Source: Chloroflexota bacterium
GTDB lineage: Bacteria; Chloroflexota; Anaerolineae; Anaerolineales; Villigracilaceae
NCBI GenBank assembly: GCA_016213105.1
Contig: JACRBN010000016.1
Span: 331,954-395,953, forward strand
Reading direction: 5' to 3'
Length of the DNA stretch: 64,000 nucleotides
Each line of letters opens with the position of its first letter. The stretch's first letter is position 1. Below, piece by piece: positions 15,795 to 24,364 of the stretch. A program made the position numbers and the translations under genes. The notes beneath the pieces are model-generated. The model worked only from the letters and a program-made list of their open reading frames with translations, searched no databases and had not been told where the DNA came from.

Positions 15795-16332
15795 TGAACC
15801 CTCCGTCGCTGGGTTTGCCGCGCCAGGTGCGGAACAGACCGCTGCCCAGCACCCACAATCCCAGCAGGATCAGCAGGATGGCTGGCCCGTACTGCCCAAG
15901 CAGGGTCCACTTGCCGAAGACGGACGAGAAGACCAGCACCAGCACCGCACTGACCACAATGGAGTTGAGTCCGCTGCGCAGGTTGCGGCGCGTGTTTTCA
16001 CCCAGCAGACCCGCCACGATGGAACCGACTCCCACGAAGCCGGGGATCAGCATCCACATGAACCAGTCGGAGTAACTGCCGATATTCTCGAAATAATAGA
16101 AGAGACCGCCAATGCCCGCCACGATCGCGGCCGGCACGGCCATGCCCGGCGCGCCGAGCAGCAGGCCCAGCAGGAGCAGGCCCGCGCCGATGAACATCAG
16201 GGTGAAGGGCCATTCCGTATAGCGCGCCATGAGGTCATGGAAGGCGGGCAGGCTGCGGTCCGCCAGGAACCAGGCGCCCAGCAGAACGAGCAGGACGCCC
16301 AGCACGAGTTGAGTACGACCTTGTCGATTCAT
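15787..16332 (-). CDS. LiaI/LiaF-like polytopic membrane protein
   Basis: A 181-residue protein with about six hydrophobic segments, beginning with LVLGVLLVLLGAWFLADRSL and including LMFIGAGLLLLGLLLGAPG. It resembles the small LiaI-type transmembrane domain and the N-terminal parts of the next two genes. It is the first gene of the operon, with AAGGAG eight bases before the start. Function is not known beyond a likely envelope role. Confidence 0.7.
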   Translation of the reverse strand: MNRQGRTQLVLGVLLVLLGAWFLADRSLPAFHDLMARYTEWPFTLMFIGAGLLLLGLLLGAPGMAVPAAIVAGIGGLFYYFENIGSYSDWFMWMLIPGFVGVGSIVAGLLGENTRRNLRSGLNSIVVSAVLVLVFSSVFGKWTLLGQYGPAILLILLGLWVLGSGLFRTWRGKPSDGGFNE

Positions 16333-16453
16333 AGTGCATTCTCCTTAAGACAACGAAATCTTGATATCATGATAGCTGAAACTGTCCGATTTTCAACAGC
16401 CACTCGGCCAGTATTAAGTACGCAAAGTGGCCAGGTTTGGTTGCGCGGGAAGA

Positions 16454-17311
16454 TCAGGCCGCCAATTCCGACAAGGTAAACCACTCCCCATCCAAATCCT
16501 TGCGCGTGACGGACTCGGCCAGCAGGCCAGCCGCCGTCAGCTTTGCCAGCGTGCGGCCCGCGATCTCCGCCGGCCAGCCGAAGAGTTTGGTCACGTCCCG
16601 CAGTTGGGCCGCACCCACCATGCGGAAGTACAACGCGGCCAGCTTCTGGCGCGCCTCGGCCTCGCCAATCGTCCGCGCCTGCTCGGGGAGGTCAGGGAAG
16701 TGGCGCGAGGTAAGCTCGTAGATGTGGGAATACTTCCACGCGCCCGCCTGCGCCACACCGACCGGCAAAATCTTGAAATCCGCCTGCAATTGCTCGAGCG
16801 CCTTGTTGAATTCACTTTCCTTGGCATTGGCCAGCTTTGCCATCTTGCGCAGGTCGAGCGTGTTCAGCGCGCCATGATCGAGCAGGGTTTCATAAAGCTG
16901 TTTCGCCGATTGGGACAGGCGTCCCTCGTGGTAGGCGATCAGGTAATCCTCTTCAGGCGAGCCGTAATTCTCGGAAAGCGCATAGAAATAGGGCGCGACC
17001 TCCAGCGAGATCATGGTCGCCTTGCGGCGCAGGATCTTGCCGTAGTACCAAATCCTCTGATCGAGCGCGCCGTCCTTCCAGCCCCAGGTGATGTGACCCG
17101 GGTCATCGTGCTTGTCTGCCACGGGACGGTCGCCTGCCACCGCCGTCCACAGCGAGGGCAGGTCGATGCCTTTGATCGGCCAGAAATAAACGAAGCCGCG
17201 TTCGTTGACGAAGCGCAGCGCATCCGCGGCGGAGGCCAGCCGTTTGGACGGGGGCAGGCCAAACGTCCGCGCGCGATGGGTTTTGAGTTGTTTCAAATCG
17301 AGGGTGGGCAT
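16454..17311 (-). CDS. AlkZ-related winged-helix protein
   Basis: A 285-residue protein related to the AlkZ/YcaQ group of winged-helix DNA glycosylases that open cross-linked or alkylated bases. Recognisable parts are RGFVYFWPIKGIDLPSLW near residue 40, the HDDPGHITWGWKD loop near 70 and the ALSENYGSPEEDYL segment. The C-terminal half has further winged-helix-like helices. It is shorter than E. coli YcaQ and I do not see the QxQ or QxD catalytic motif clearly, so glycosylase activity is uncertain. Its start follows a -10 box by six bases without a Shine-Dalgarno site. Confidence 0.7.
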   Translation of the reverse strand: MPTLDLKQLKTHRARTFGLPPSKRLASAADALRFVNERGFVYFWPIKGIDLPSLWTAVAGDRPVADKHDDPGHITWGWKDGALDQRIWYYGKILRRKATMISLEVAPYFYALSENYGSPEEDYLIAYHEGRLSQSAKQLYETLLDHGALNTLDLRKMAKLANAKESEFNKALEQLQADFKILPVGVAQAGAWKYSHIYELTSRHFPDLPEQARTIGEAEARQKLAALYFRMVGAAQLRDVTKLFGWPAEIAGRTLAKLTAAGLLAESVTRKDLDGEWFTLSELAA

Positions 17312-17317
17312 GCGTTA

Positions 17318-17323
17318 ATTCTA
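17318..17323 (-). promoter_or_regulatory. -10 box 6 nt before the start codon (leaderless type)
   Basis: TAGAAT on the minus strand (17323-17318), six bases, then ATG at 17311. Confidence 0.45.
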
Positions 17324-17324
17324 C

Positions 17325-17421
17325 AACCTTGCGAAGGTTATGGCAAAACAATTTCTGGCATTTCAAGAACAGACTATGGAACAGGCCTGACCTTTCTTAT
17401 TTTCCAAACCTTCGCAAGGTT
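17325..17421. repeat. Two inverted copies of the palindrome AACCTTCGCAAGGTT
   Basis: AACCTTGCGAAGGTT (17325-17339) and its exact reverse complement AACCTTCGCAAGGTT (17407-17421) lie in the divergent gap ahead of pgl. Each copy can itself fold (AACCTT/AAGGTT). A third copy with one change is at 7778-7792 after the first M23 gene. Confidence 0.6.
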
Positions 17422-17447
17422 CAAGTTCGACATGAAGTAATTTATGC

Positions 17448-17453
17448 TACACT
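17448..17453 (+). promoter_or_regulatory. -10 box 6 nt before the pgl start codon (leaderless type)
   Basis: TACACT at 17448-17453, then TTCAGC and ATG at 17460. TCGACA at 17427-17432 is a possible -35 with a short spacer. Confidence 0.4.
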
Positions 17454-17459
17454 TTCAGC

Positions 17460-18191
17460 ATGAACCCCACCGTCCAAATTTTCAAAGACCTGCCCACCCT
17501 GAGTCAGGCCGCGGCGCAGCTTTTCATCGTGAGCGCGGAGCAGGCCATCGCGGAACGCGGCCGCTTCCTCGTCGCCTTGAGCGGAGGCAGCACACCAACG
17601 GCGCTCCATCGCCTGCTCGTGGATGCGCCCGTGGACTGGCCGCGTGTGCACGTCTTTTGGGGCGACGAGCGCTGTGTGCCCGTGGATGACCCCGGCAACA
17701 ACTACGCCCAGGCGCGGGATGCGCTGCTGGCGCATGTGCCCATTCCAGCAGATAACATCCACCGCATCCCCGCGGAGCTGGAGCCTGACTCAGCCGCACG
17801 GGCCTACGCCGCCGCCTTGAGCGGATTCCACGCCCCGTGGCCGCGCTTCGACCTGGTGCTGCTCGGCATGGGCGATGACGGCCACACCGCGTCGCTGTTC
17901 CCCGGCTCGCCCGTGGACGAGGATCAGCCCGTCATCGCGGTGACGGCGCATTATCAGGGCCGCCCCGTACAGCGCGTCAGTCTGACGCCGCTGGTCATCA
18001 ATGCCGCGCGGCAGGTCGTTTTCCTCGTCAGCGGACAAAGTAAGTCGGCCACGCTTGTGCGCGTCTTGAAGGGGAACTCCAACCCCAAGAAACTGCCTGC
18101 CCAGCGCATCCACCCCAGCGATGGGAATTTGACCTGGCTGCTGGACGAAGCGGCTGGAAGCAATCTGGAATTACTGGAAACTTCATCATGA
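17460..18191 (+). CDS. pgl: 6-phosphogluconolactonase (DevB type)
   Basis: A 243-residue enzyme that hydrolyses 6-phosphogluconolactone in the oxidative pentose phosphate pathway. Family motifs are LSGGSTPTALHRLL near residue 41, HVFWGDERCVP near 64, and FDLVLLGMGDDGHTASLFPG near 130, which holds the catalytic His. It overlaps zwf, which follows, by ATGA (18188-18191), so the two consecutive steps of the pathway are translated together. Confidence 0.93.
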   Translation: MNPTVQIFKDLPTLSQAAAQLFIVSAEQAIAERGRFLVALSGGSTPTALHRLLVDAPVDWPRVHVFWGDERCVPVDDPGNNYAQARDALLAHVPIPADNIHRIPAELEPDSAARAYAAALSGFHAPWPRFDLVLLGMGDDGHTASLFPGSPVDEDQPVIAVTAHYQGRPVQRVSLTPLVINAARQVVFLVSGQSKSATLVRVLKGNSNPKKLPAQRIHPSDGNLTWLLDEAAGSNLELLETSS

Positions 18192-19654
18192 CCAACGACC
18201 TCCCCACCTCGATCATCATCTTCGGCGCATCGGGCGACCTGACCCAGCGCAAGCTGATCCCCTCTCTGCTCAATCTCTCGATCAAGAAACGCATGCCCGG
18301 GAAGTTCAAGATCCTCGGCTTCGGCGGCACCGCCTTCAGCGATGACCAGTTCCGCGAACACCTGCTCAAGGGAGCCAGGGAGTTTGCCAGCTTCAAGTTC
18401 AGCGACGAGGAATGGGCGGCCTTCGCGCCCCGCCTGCATTATCTGCAAGGCAAATACGCCGAAGCCTCCGATTTCAAGAAACTGGCCGAGCACATCGCAG
18501 GCCTCGAAGGTGGACCAGCCAACCGCCTGTATTACATGGCTCTGCCGCCCTCGCTCTTCCCGACCATCGTCGACAACCTGAACGCCACGGGGCAACTCCA
18601 CGAGAACGGCGGCTGGCGGCGGGTGGTGCTGGAAAAACCCTTTGGCACCGACCTGGCATCGGCGGTCCAACTCAACCAACAGGTTCACAAGGCGCTCAAC
18701 GAGAATCAGATCTATCGCATCGATCATTACCTCGGCAAGGAAACCATCCAAAACATCCTGTTCACCCGCTTTGCCAACACCATCTACGAGCCGATCTGGA
18801 ACCGCAACTACATCGATCACGTGCAGATCACCGTGGCCGAGCAGGTCGGCCTCGAACACCGCGCGGGCTTCTATGATGGCGTCGGCGTGCTGCGCGACAT
18901 GGTGCAAAATCACATGATGCAATTGCTCACGCTGGTCGCCATGGAGCCGCCCGCCTCGTTCAGCGCCAGCCATTTGCGCAATGAAAAGGTCAAGGTGCTG
19001 AGCGCCATCAAACCGATGACGCCCGAGGAAGTGGCGGTCAACACGGTGCGCGCGCAGTACAGGGGCTATCGTCAGGAACCCGAGGTCAAGCCCAATTCCA
19101 CCACGCCCACCTATGCGGCCCTGCGTCTCTTCATCAACAACTGGCGCTGGAAGGGCGTGCCCTTCTACCTGCGCTCGGGCAAACACCTGGCTGAAAAGCA
19201 ATCACAGATCATCATCCAGTTCAAGGAGCCGCCGCTGGCCATGTTCCCCATGCAGGCGATGAAACCGAACATCCTCGTTCTCTACCTGCAACCCGACGAG
19301 GGCGTGCACCTGCGCTTCGAAGCCAAGGCGCCCGACACCGTATCCGAGACCCGCTCGGTGGACATGGAATTCCACTACGCCGAGGCCTTTGGCAAGACCG
19401 CCATCCCCGAAGCCTACGAGCGCCTGCTGCTGGATGCCCTGCAGGGCGACGCCTCGCTCTTCACCCGCGCCGACGAGGTGGAGACGGCCTGGTCGCTGAT
19501 CGATCCCATTTTGCAGGCCTGGGAGAAACACCAGTCCCCGTCTCTGGCCGCCTATAAACCAGGCAGTTGGGGCCCGCCCGAAGCCTACGATCTGCTGGCC
19601 CGCGACGGCCGCCGCTGGCTGAATGAGGAAGCCAGCATGATGCTGGATAAGTAA
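18188..19654 (+). CDS. zwf: Glucose-6-phosphate 1-dehydrogenase
   Basis: A 488-residue, full-length enzyme that oxidises glucose 6-phosphate to the lactone with NADP+. The N-terminal nucleotide-binding loop is FGASGDLTQRKLIPSL, and the active-site string is RIDHYLGKE with the catalytic His shortly after. The C-terminal domain has PFYLRSGKHL. It is coupled to pgl upstream, an order that gives the two enzymes of the oxidative branch from one mRNA. Confidence 0.96.
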   Translation: MTNDLPTSIIIFGASGDLTQRKLIPSLLNLSIKKRMPGKFKILGFGGTAFSDDQFREHLLKGAREFASFKFSDEEWAAFAPRLHYLQGKYAEASDFKKLAEHIAGLEGGPANRLYYMALPPSLFPTIVDNLNATGQLHENGGWRRVVLEKPFGTDLASAVQLNQQVHKALNENQIYRIDHYLGKETIQNILFTRFANTIYEPIWNRNYIDHVQITVAEQVGLEHRAGFYDGVGVLRDMVQNHMMQLLTLVAMEPPASFSASHLRNEKVKVLSAIKPMTPEEVAVNTVRAQYRGYRQEPEVKPNSTTPTYAALRLFINNWRWKGVPFYLRSGKHLAEKQSQIIIQFKEPPLAMFPMQAMKPNILVLYLQPDEGVHLRFEAKAPDTVSETRSVDMEFHYAEAFGKTAIPEAYERLLLDALQGDASLFTRADEVETAWSLIDPILQAWEKHQSPSLAAYKPGSWGPPEAYDLLARDGRRWLNEEASMMLDK

Positions 19655-19743
19655 ACGAACGGGCCACAGGCACATACCTGTCGGGATAAGTCCGCGAATA
19701 TCGCCCTCTCAAAAACTGTGATCTAATCGGCCCGAGGCCACTC

Positions 19744-20397
19744 ATGTCCATCCTATCTGATTTCGAATCCCATCTCTCGCCCGACCTGCTTTCCACCTTC
19801 CAGAGTCTCACCTCCCCCTTCCTCATCCAGCAATATCTGGACTCCATGACCTACCAGGCCGTGGAGCGCGACCGCTCCCCGCTGAACGTGATGCGCGACA
19901 ACCAAAGTCACTGCCTCGACGGCGGATTGCTGGCCGCCCTGGCCCTGTGGCGCATCGGCTTCCGCCCGCTGATCCTGGACATTCGCCCCGACCCCGGCGC
20001 GGACGATGACCACGTCCTCGCGCTGTATCAACTGGATGGACGCTGGGGCGCGCTGGCCAAATCCAATTACGTCAACCTCGGCTTTCGCGAAGCCGTCCAC
20101 AAAAATTTTCGCGAACTGGTCATGACCTACTTCGAGCATTATGCCTCGATCCACCAGACCAAGGCCCTGCGCGCCTACACGCGTCCGTTCGACGTTTCGA
20201 AATTCAAACCCGCCGACTGGGCCTGGAACGAGGACAGCACCGTCAAACTGTACAAACGCTTCTACAGCCTGAAACCCATTCCGCTCATCAGCCCGCAGAT
20301 GGCCGGGCGCCTCAACCCCGTCACCGACCGCAATTATGCCTGCGAGACACTCTTCACGGATCTAAGCTGGTCCTTCGGCAACCGGGAAGGGCATTGA
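19744..20397 (+). CDS. Hypothetical protein, possible transglutaminase-like fold
   Basis: A 217-residue soluble protein not matched to a named family. It has NQSHCLDGGLLAALALWR with a Cys at the start of a helix, followed by DDDHVLALYQ with a His in a strand and an Asn in AKSNYVNLG. The Cys-His-Asn order and spacing resemble transglutaminase/papain-like folds, which is only an inference. GAGG lies six bases before the ATG, and TCTAAT upstream may be a -10. It stands alone between zwf and two lipoprotein genes. Confidence 0.6.
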   Translation: MSILSDFESHLSPDLLSTFQSLTSPFLIQQYLDSMTYQAVERDRSPLNVMRDNQSHCLDGGLLAALALWRIGFRPLILDIRPDPGADDDHVLALYQLDGRWGALAKSNYVNLGFREAVHKNFRELVMTYFEHYASIHQTKALRAYTRPFDVSKFKPADWAWNEDSTVKLYKRFYSLKPIPLISPQMAGRLNPVTDRNYACETLFTDLSWSFGNREGH

Positions 20398-20460
20398 ACC
20401 CTTCCACCACAAGGATGGATAGTGATAAAATTAATCATCACAGTGGGAAAGGAGAAGCAA

Positions 20461-21213
20461 ATGAAAACCCACCCAATGATTATCAGCCTGTTTGTGTTCG
20501 TCCTCCTGGTCAGCGCCTGCGCCCCACAGGCGGAAACGGCCACCCTGCCGCCCGAGCCCAGCCCCATACCCACCCCGACCGAAATATCCACCCCCACGCC
20601 CATGCCCACGGCCACTCCTCTCCAGCCCGTGCTCATGGTGGGAGGGGATATCCCCTGCTATGCCGGCCCCGGGCCTGACTACGGGACCCTGGCCATGCTC
20701 AGCATCGGCATGAAAGCGGAGGTGCTGTCAAAAGACAGCACAGGCGCATACTGGATCGTCCAATCCCCGCTCGGAAACGGTTCGTGCTGGACAGAAAGCC
20801 GCTACGCCACCATCATCGGTCAGGCGGAGGGTGTTCCCGTCCTGGCGGCAAATGCAGTGCCGACAAAGGCAATCAATTTACCCGATACGCCCAGGAGGTT
20901 CACTGCCACCACAACTTGCGTTGCCATTCGAGATAGCCGAGATTCACGAGGTGTCCGAAGGGTGGGAGACAAACAAAACTTTTTTGTGTATCTCAGCTGG
21001 TCTAATATTAAAGAGGAGTCAGGTTATCGGCTTTACAGGGACAACATTCTTTTGGTCGAACTAGAAATGGATACAAGTCAATATACAGATAATTTCATTA
21101 TTGAAAAAAACAAAGCCATGTATGTTGTCTACACCCTGGAAGCATTTAATGATAATGGCGCATCACCAACCATCCAAACTACGGTGACTGCCAGTTTTCA
21201 ACTTTGCAAGTGA
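20461..21213 (+). CDS. Lipoprotein with SH3-type domain, tandem copy 1
   Basis: A 250-residue lipoprotein with signal peptide and lipobox LLVSAC, then a Pro/Thr-rich linker. The next domain (about 60-115) looks like a bacterial SH3 domain: CYAGPGPDYGTLAMLSIGMK and AYWIVQSPLGNGSCWTESRY. The C-terminal region resembles a fibronectin-type III strand set (VYLSWSNIKEESGYRLYRD). The start at 20461 has GGAG six bases before it. The DNA turns AT-rich in the last third, unlike the first half. It is followed by a paralog of the same plan. Confidence 0.75.
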   Translation: MKTHPMIISLFVFVLLVSACAPQAETATLPPEPSPIPTPTEISTPTPMPTATPLQPVLMVGGDIPCYAGPGPDYGTLAMLSIGMKAEVLSKDSTGAYWIVQSPLGNGSCWTESRYATIIGQAEGVPVLAANAVPTKAINLPDTPRRFTATTTCVAIRDSRDSRGVRRVGDKQNFFVYLSWSNIKEESGYRLYRDNILLVELEMDTSQYTDNFIIEKNKAMYVVYTLEAFNDNGASPTIQTTVTASFQLCK

Positions 21214-21244
21214 TGATGCCACATTCTCCTGCCACGAGACAACC

Positions 21245-21976
21245 ATGAAACAAAAAATCACCCCTTTCCTGTTCTTGACATTCAGTCTGATTATCTCCGC
21301 CTGCAGTCCAATCGCCACGCAAACGCAAATTCCACCCACCGGTACCAGTATCCCAGTCCAGGCACAGCCCACCTGGACGGCAACACCAACGGCCACGCCC
21401 ACCCCTTTGCCCCTCCTCATTACAATCAATGAACAAGCCAATTGCTACGGTGGCCCCGACAAAGATGGATATGCCCTGATAGCCGTATTTGAAAAAGGGG
21501 AGCAGGTGGACCTGGTCGGCAAGAATACCTCAGGCAAATATTGGATCGTGATTGACCATAAAAGTAATAAGGGTTGCTGGGTGGAAAGCCAATACACCGT
21601 TGCGCAGGGTGCAATCAATACAGTACCAATCCTGATACCTGCGCCGACAGTATCATCAAGGCCAAGTCCTCCCGAAAATCTGGTGGTTTCGTTTAAGTGT
21701 ACGAAGATTCATCATCAGGGAAGTTTGACAAGCTGGCAGACTTTTTTGACCACAATTACCATTACTTGGAGCGATACATCAAACAACGAGAAGGGTTTCG
21801 AAATAAGCAGAAATGGTAATCCGTGGAGGACATTCGAGGCAAATACCACTCAAACCAGTGAGGATATTGAGTCAAAGATTGCAATGTACGGAGATATCAG
21901 TTATTCAGTTTTTGCATTCAATGACGCTGGAAAATCGCTGAGAGTTGAAAAGGTGCTCACATATCATTGTCCATAG
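21245..21976 (+). CDS. Lipoprotein with SH3-type domain, tandem copy 2
   Basis: A 243-residue paralog of the preceding gene, 31 bases downstream. It has the lipobox LIISAC, a Pro/Thr-rich linker, an SH3-like domain (CYGGPDKDGYALIAVFEKGE, then YWIVIDHKSNKGCWVESQY) and a C-terminal fibronectin-like region (TITWSDTSNNEKGFEISRN). It is AT-rich over most of its length. The pair probably arose by duplication; both should sit on the outer face of the membrane, with an unknown ligand. Confidence 0.75.
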   Translation: MKQKITPFLFLTFSLIISACSPIATQTQIPPTGTSIPVQAQPTWTATPTATPTPLPLLITINEQANCYGGPDKDGYALIAVFEKGEQVDLVGKNTSGKYWIVIDHKSNKGCWVESQYTVAQGAINTVPILIPAPTVSSRPSPPENLVVSFKCTKIHHQGSLTSWQTFLTTITITWSDTSNNEKGFEISRNGNPWRTFEANTTQTSEDIESKIAMYGDISYSVFAFNDAGKSLRVEKVLTYHCP

Positions 21977-21999
21977 GATACCCTGGGCAGTCAGAAAGG

Positions 22000-22035
22000 A
22001 ACGTCCCGAAAATCGAAAGCCTTCCGGACGTTTTT
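22000..22035 (+). terminator. Candidate Rho-independent terminator
   Basis: AACGTCC (22000-22006) and GGACGTT (22026-22032) pair across a 19-base loop with some inner pairing, followed by TTTT. It ends the lipoprotein pair. Confidence 0.6.
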
Positions 22036-22138
22036 CATCTGAGGTAAAACATAATTGGATGGAATTGCAATGCTGCCCTTTTCCTCAAATTTGGAACGGC
22101 CCCGGCCGTTTGTCACGCCATTCTGGTGACAGGCCGGG

Positions 22139-22164
22139 ATTTCGATTCGTGGTTTAATCGAAAT
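22139..22164. repeat. Perfect 9-bp inverted repeat upstream of the XRE gene
   Basis: ATTTCGATT (22139-22147) and AATCGAAAT (22156-22164) around eight bases. A second hairpin with CCCAG/CTGGG lies near 22185-22210. The 378-bp gap 21977-22354 otherwise holds only the terminator before it and the promoter after it. Confidence 0.4.
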
Positions 22165-22281
22165 ACTGGCTGATCCAGACAAAAAGAGACCCCAGCCCTA
22201 CCTGGGATCTCATTTCTGTGGTGTCCCTTGCACCTACAAGGAAGTAATCGTTTACAATGTGCTAATTGTATAGAACAATCC

Positions 22282-22310
22282 TTGGAGAGTCCAGCAAAAA
22301 AACTTATAAT
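22282..22310 (+). promoter_or_regulatory. Putative promoter of the XRE regulator
   Basis: TTGGAG (22282-22287) and TATAAT (22305-22310) with a 17-bp spacer. The predicted leader of about 38 bases lacks a clear Shine-Dalgarno site. Confidence 0.5.
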
Positions 22311-22354
22311 CGACTCGAAGATTTTTTACAGTCCCTGCAAGATCGAGCTTCGTT

Positions 22355-23248
22355 ATGGATAGAAAAGAATTCGGCAAACTGATCGCCGCCCTCCGCCAGG
22401 ATATGGAGTGGACGCAATTCAACCTGGCAGAGTATGCCGGCATCGACCTGGCCGTCATCAGCCAGATCGAGCGCGGGGCGAAAAAGCATTTCGAGCCGGG
22501 CCTGCTGGTCAAACTGGCCAACATCTTCCACCTGACCACGCTCGAACGCAGGGAGTTTTTCTTCGCGGCCACCGGCGTCAGCGCGGAGCAGGTCGTACGC
22601 CAGCCCTCCGCGGCCCTGGCGACCGACACCCAGGACGCGGACAAAACCCTCACCAAGATGATCCGCCTGGTGGAGCAATTGCGCGTCCCTGCCTTCCTGC
22701 TGGACGTGTACTCCGATGTGCTGGCGGTCAACGTCATGGCCGCCGCCTTCTTCCAGATCCCCGTCAGCATGTTCGAGACGGCGGAATCCACGTCCGGCGG
22801 CTACAATGCCATGCGCGTGATGTTCAGCAAGGAACTGGCCACCCGCTCGCGCATCACCGAAAACTGGGACGAGTACGCCGTGCGCAGCATGCGCTTCTTC
22901 CGCGAGGTGAGCCTGCGCTACCGCGCCAAGCCTTATTTCCAGTATCTGATCAAGGCCTTCCGCAATCCCGCCGAGTATCCGCTCTTCGACCGCTATTGGA
23001 AGCTGGTCTCCTCGGTCGAACAGGATCGGGAGGCCAACGTGGATCTGTTCTCGTATTCGCACGCCGACTTTGGCCGCCTGAACTATGCCACAGCCACCAC
23101 TGTTTCGCTGACGTTGTACGGCGAGCTGCTGTTGAATCAATACCTGCCCATCGACGACCACACCAGTCGGATCTTCGAGCAACTCTCAGCCCAATGCGGA
23201 CAGGGCGTGCTGCGCCTGGCTCCCTGGCCCAATAAACCCATGTCATGA
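22355..23248 (+). CDS. XRE-family transcriptional regulator with MmyB-like ligand domain
   Basis: A 297-residue regulator. Residues 5-65 form a Cro/C1-type helix-turn-helix (WTQFNLAEYAGIDLAVISQIERG). The remainder, including VPAFLLDVYSDVLAVNVMAAAF, resembles the MmyB-like ligand-binding domain, a PAS-like fold that can bind fatty acids or similar ligands. The regulator is followed 13 bases later by a CoA-binding protein gene and may be cotranscribed with it. Target genes cannot be told. Confidence 0.82.
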   Translation: MDRKEFGKLIAALRQDMEWTQFNLAEYAGIDLAVISQIERGAKKHFEPGLLVKLANIFHLTTLERREFFFAATGVSAEQVVRQPSAALATDTQDADKTLTKMIRLVEQLRVPAFLLDVYSDVLAVNVMAAAFFQIPVSMFETAESTSGGYNAMRVMFSKELATRSRITENWDEYAVRSMRFFREVSLRYRAKPYFQYLIKAFRNPAEYPLFDRYWKLVSSVEQDREANVDLFSYSHADFGRLNYATATTVSLTLYGELLLNQYLPIDDHTSRIFEQLSAQCGQGVLRLAPWPNKPMS

Positions 23249-23261
23249 GTACGGAGGTAAC

Positions 23262-23750
23262 ATGAAAATCGAAAGCCTGGTGCAGGATTTTCTCGCCCAA
23301 AAGAAGATCGCCGTTGTGGGAGTTTCGGATAAGCGCGACACCGGCTGCAACCTGAACTATCGCAAGTTCAAGGAGAACGGTTATCAAGTCTATGCCGTCA
23401 ACCCGCGCATCACCTCGTTCGACGGCGACCCGTGCTACCCGGACCTCAAATCCCTGCCCGAAGCCCCGGACGCGGTCTTCATCCTGGCCAGCCCCAGGGT
23501 GACCGAGCAGATCGTCCAGCAATGCGTGGATCTGGGCGTCAAGCGCGTCTGGATGCACTGCATGATGGGCACCAAGCCCGGGCTCGCGCAGGGCATGACC
23601 AGCGTCTCACAAAGCGCCGTCGACATGTGCAAGGTCAACGGCATCACGGTCATCCCCGGCTCGTGCCCCAACCAATTCCTCAAACCCGACTTCGGCCACG
23701 GCATGATGCGGAGCCTGTGGGGCCTGTTCGGCTTCATGAAAGTGAGCTGA
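23262..23750 (+). CDS. CoA-binding domain protein
   Basis: A 162-residue single Rossmann-like CoA_binding domain. The N-terminal strand-loop is KKIAVVGVSDKRDTGC, followed by YQVYAVNPRI and DAVFILASPRVTEQIV, all typical of the nucleotide-binding half of succinyl-CoA-synthetase-like proteins. No catalytic domain follows. It has a strong GGAGG before the start. The role is unknown; it may bind CoA or acyl-CoA as a regulator. Confidence 0.82.
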   Translation: MKIESLVQDFLAQKKIAVVGVSDKRDTGCNLNYRKFKENGYQVYAVNPRITSFDGDPCYPDLKSLPEAPDAVFILASPRVTEQIVQQCVDLGVKRVWMHCMMGTKPGLAQGMTSVSQSAVDMCKVNGITVIPGSCPNQFLKPDFGHGMMRSLWGLFGFMKVS

Positions 23751-23857
23751 TCGCGGCCCGGGTTCGGAGCCAGATCTAAAACCCAAAATTTGTTTCAATA
23801 TACCCTTGCAGCCTGAACCTGCAAAGGTCATTTCACCCCCTTTAATACGGAGTAGCA

Positions 23858-24262
23858 ATGCCTACAATCAAAGCCATCAATCACGTTGCCGTCGTCGTCG
23901 AGGATATGGACGCCTCCCTCAGCTTCTGGCGCGACGCCCTGGGGATCGAACTGCACGAAATGCGCGACGTCCCCGCCGAGCAATCCCGGGTCGCCTTCCT
24001 GCCCCTGGCCGGCGCGGAAGTGGAACTGGTCATGCCCACCACCGAAGACTCGGGCATCGCCAAATACCTCGCCAAGCGCGGCCCCGGCATGCATCACATC
24101 TGCCTCGAAGTGGACGACATCGAGGGCATGCTGGCGCAGCTGCGCGCGAAGAACATCCGCCTGATCAACGAGGAGCCCCGCACAGGCGCGGACGGCAGGA
24201 AATACGCCTTTGTCCACCCGCAGGCCAGCGGCGGCGTGCTGGTGGAACTGTACCAACTCTAG
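23858..24262 (+). CDS. mce: Methylmalonyl-CoA epimerase (VOC superfamily)
   Basis: A 134-residue VOC-fold metalloenzyme that interconverts (R)- and (S)-methylmalonyl-CoA in propionate metabolism. The metal ligands appear in INHVAVVVED near the N-terminus, in MHHICLEVDD near residue 85 and in VLVELYQ at the end. Length matches the family. Methylmalonyl-CoA mutase is not in the window. Another VOC dioxygenase-like activity is possible but the motif set favours the epimerase. Confidence 0.85.
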   Translation: MPTIKAINHVAVVVEDMDASLSFWRDALGIELHEMRDVPAEQSRVAFLPLAGAEVELVMPTTEDSGIAKYLAKRGPGMHHICLEVDDIEGMLAQLRAKNIRLINEEPRTGADGRKYAFVHPQASGGVLVELYQL

Positions 24263-24286
24263 CCCCCAACACGGATACAAATCACT

Positions 24287-24325
24287 CCAGCACTTCGAAA
24301 CCCGTTTGAGTTTTCGAAGTGCTGG
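24287..24325. terminator. Perfect 14-bp hairpin after mce
   Basis: CCAGCACTTCGAAA (24287-24300) and TTTCGAAGTGCTGG (24312-24325) around an 11-base loop. No long T-run follows. Confidence 0.6.
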
Positions 24326-24351
24326 AAGGCAATACACGGGGGCTTTTGTGG

Positions 24352-24357
24352 TTTAAT
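24352..24357 (+). promoter_or_regulatory. -10-like box 7 nt before the tilS start codon
   Basis: TTTAAT at 24352-24357, seven bases, then ATG at 24365, no Shine-Dalgarno. Confidence 0.35.
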
Positions 24358-24364
24358 AGGCCCC

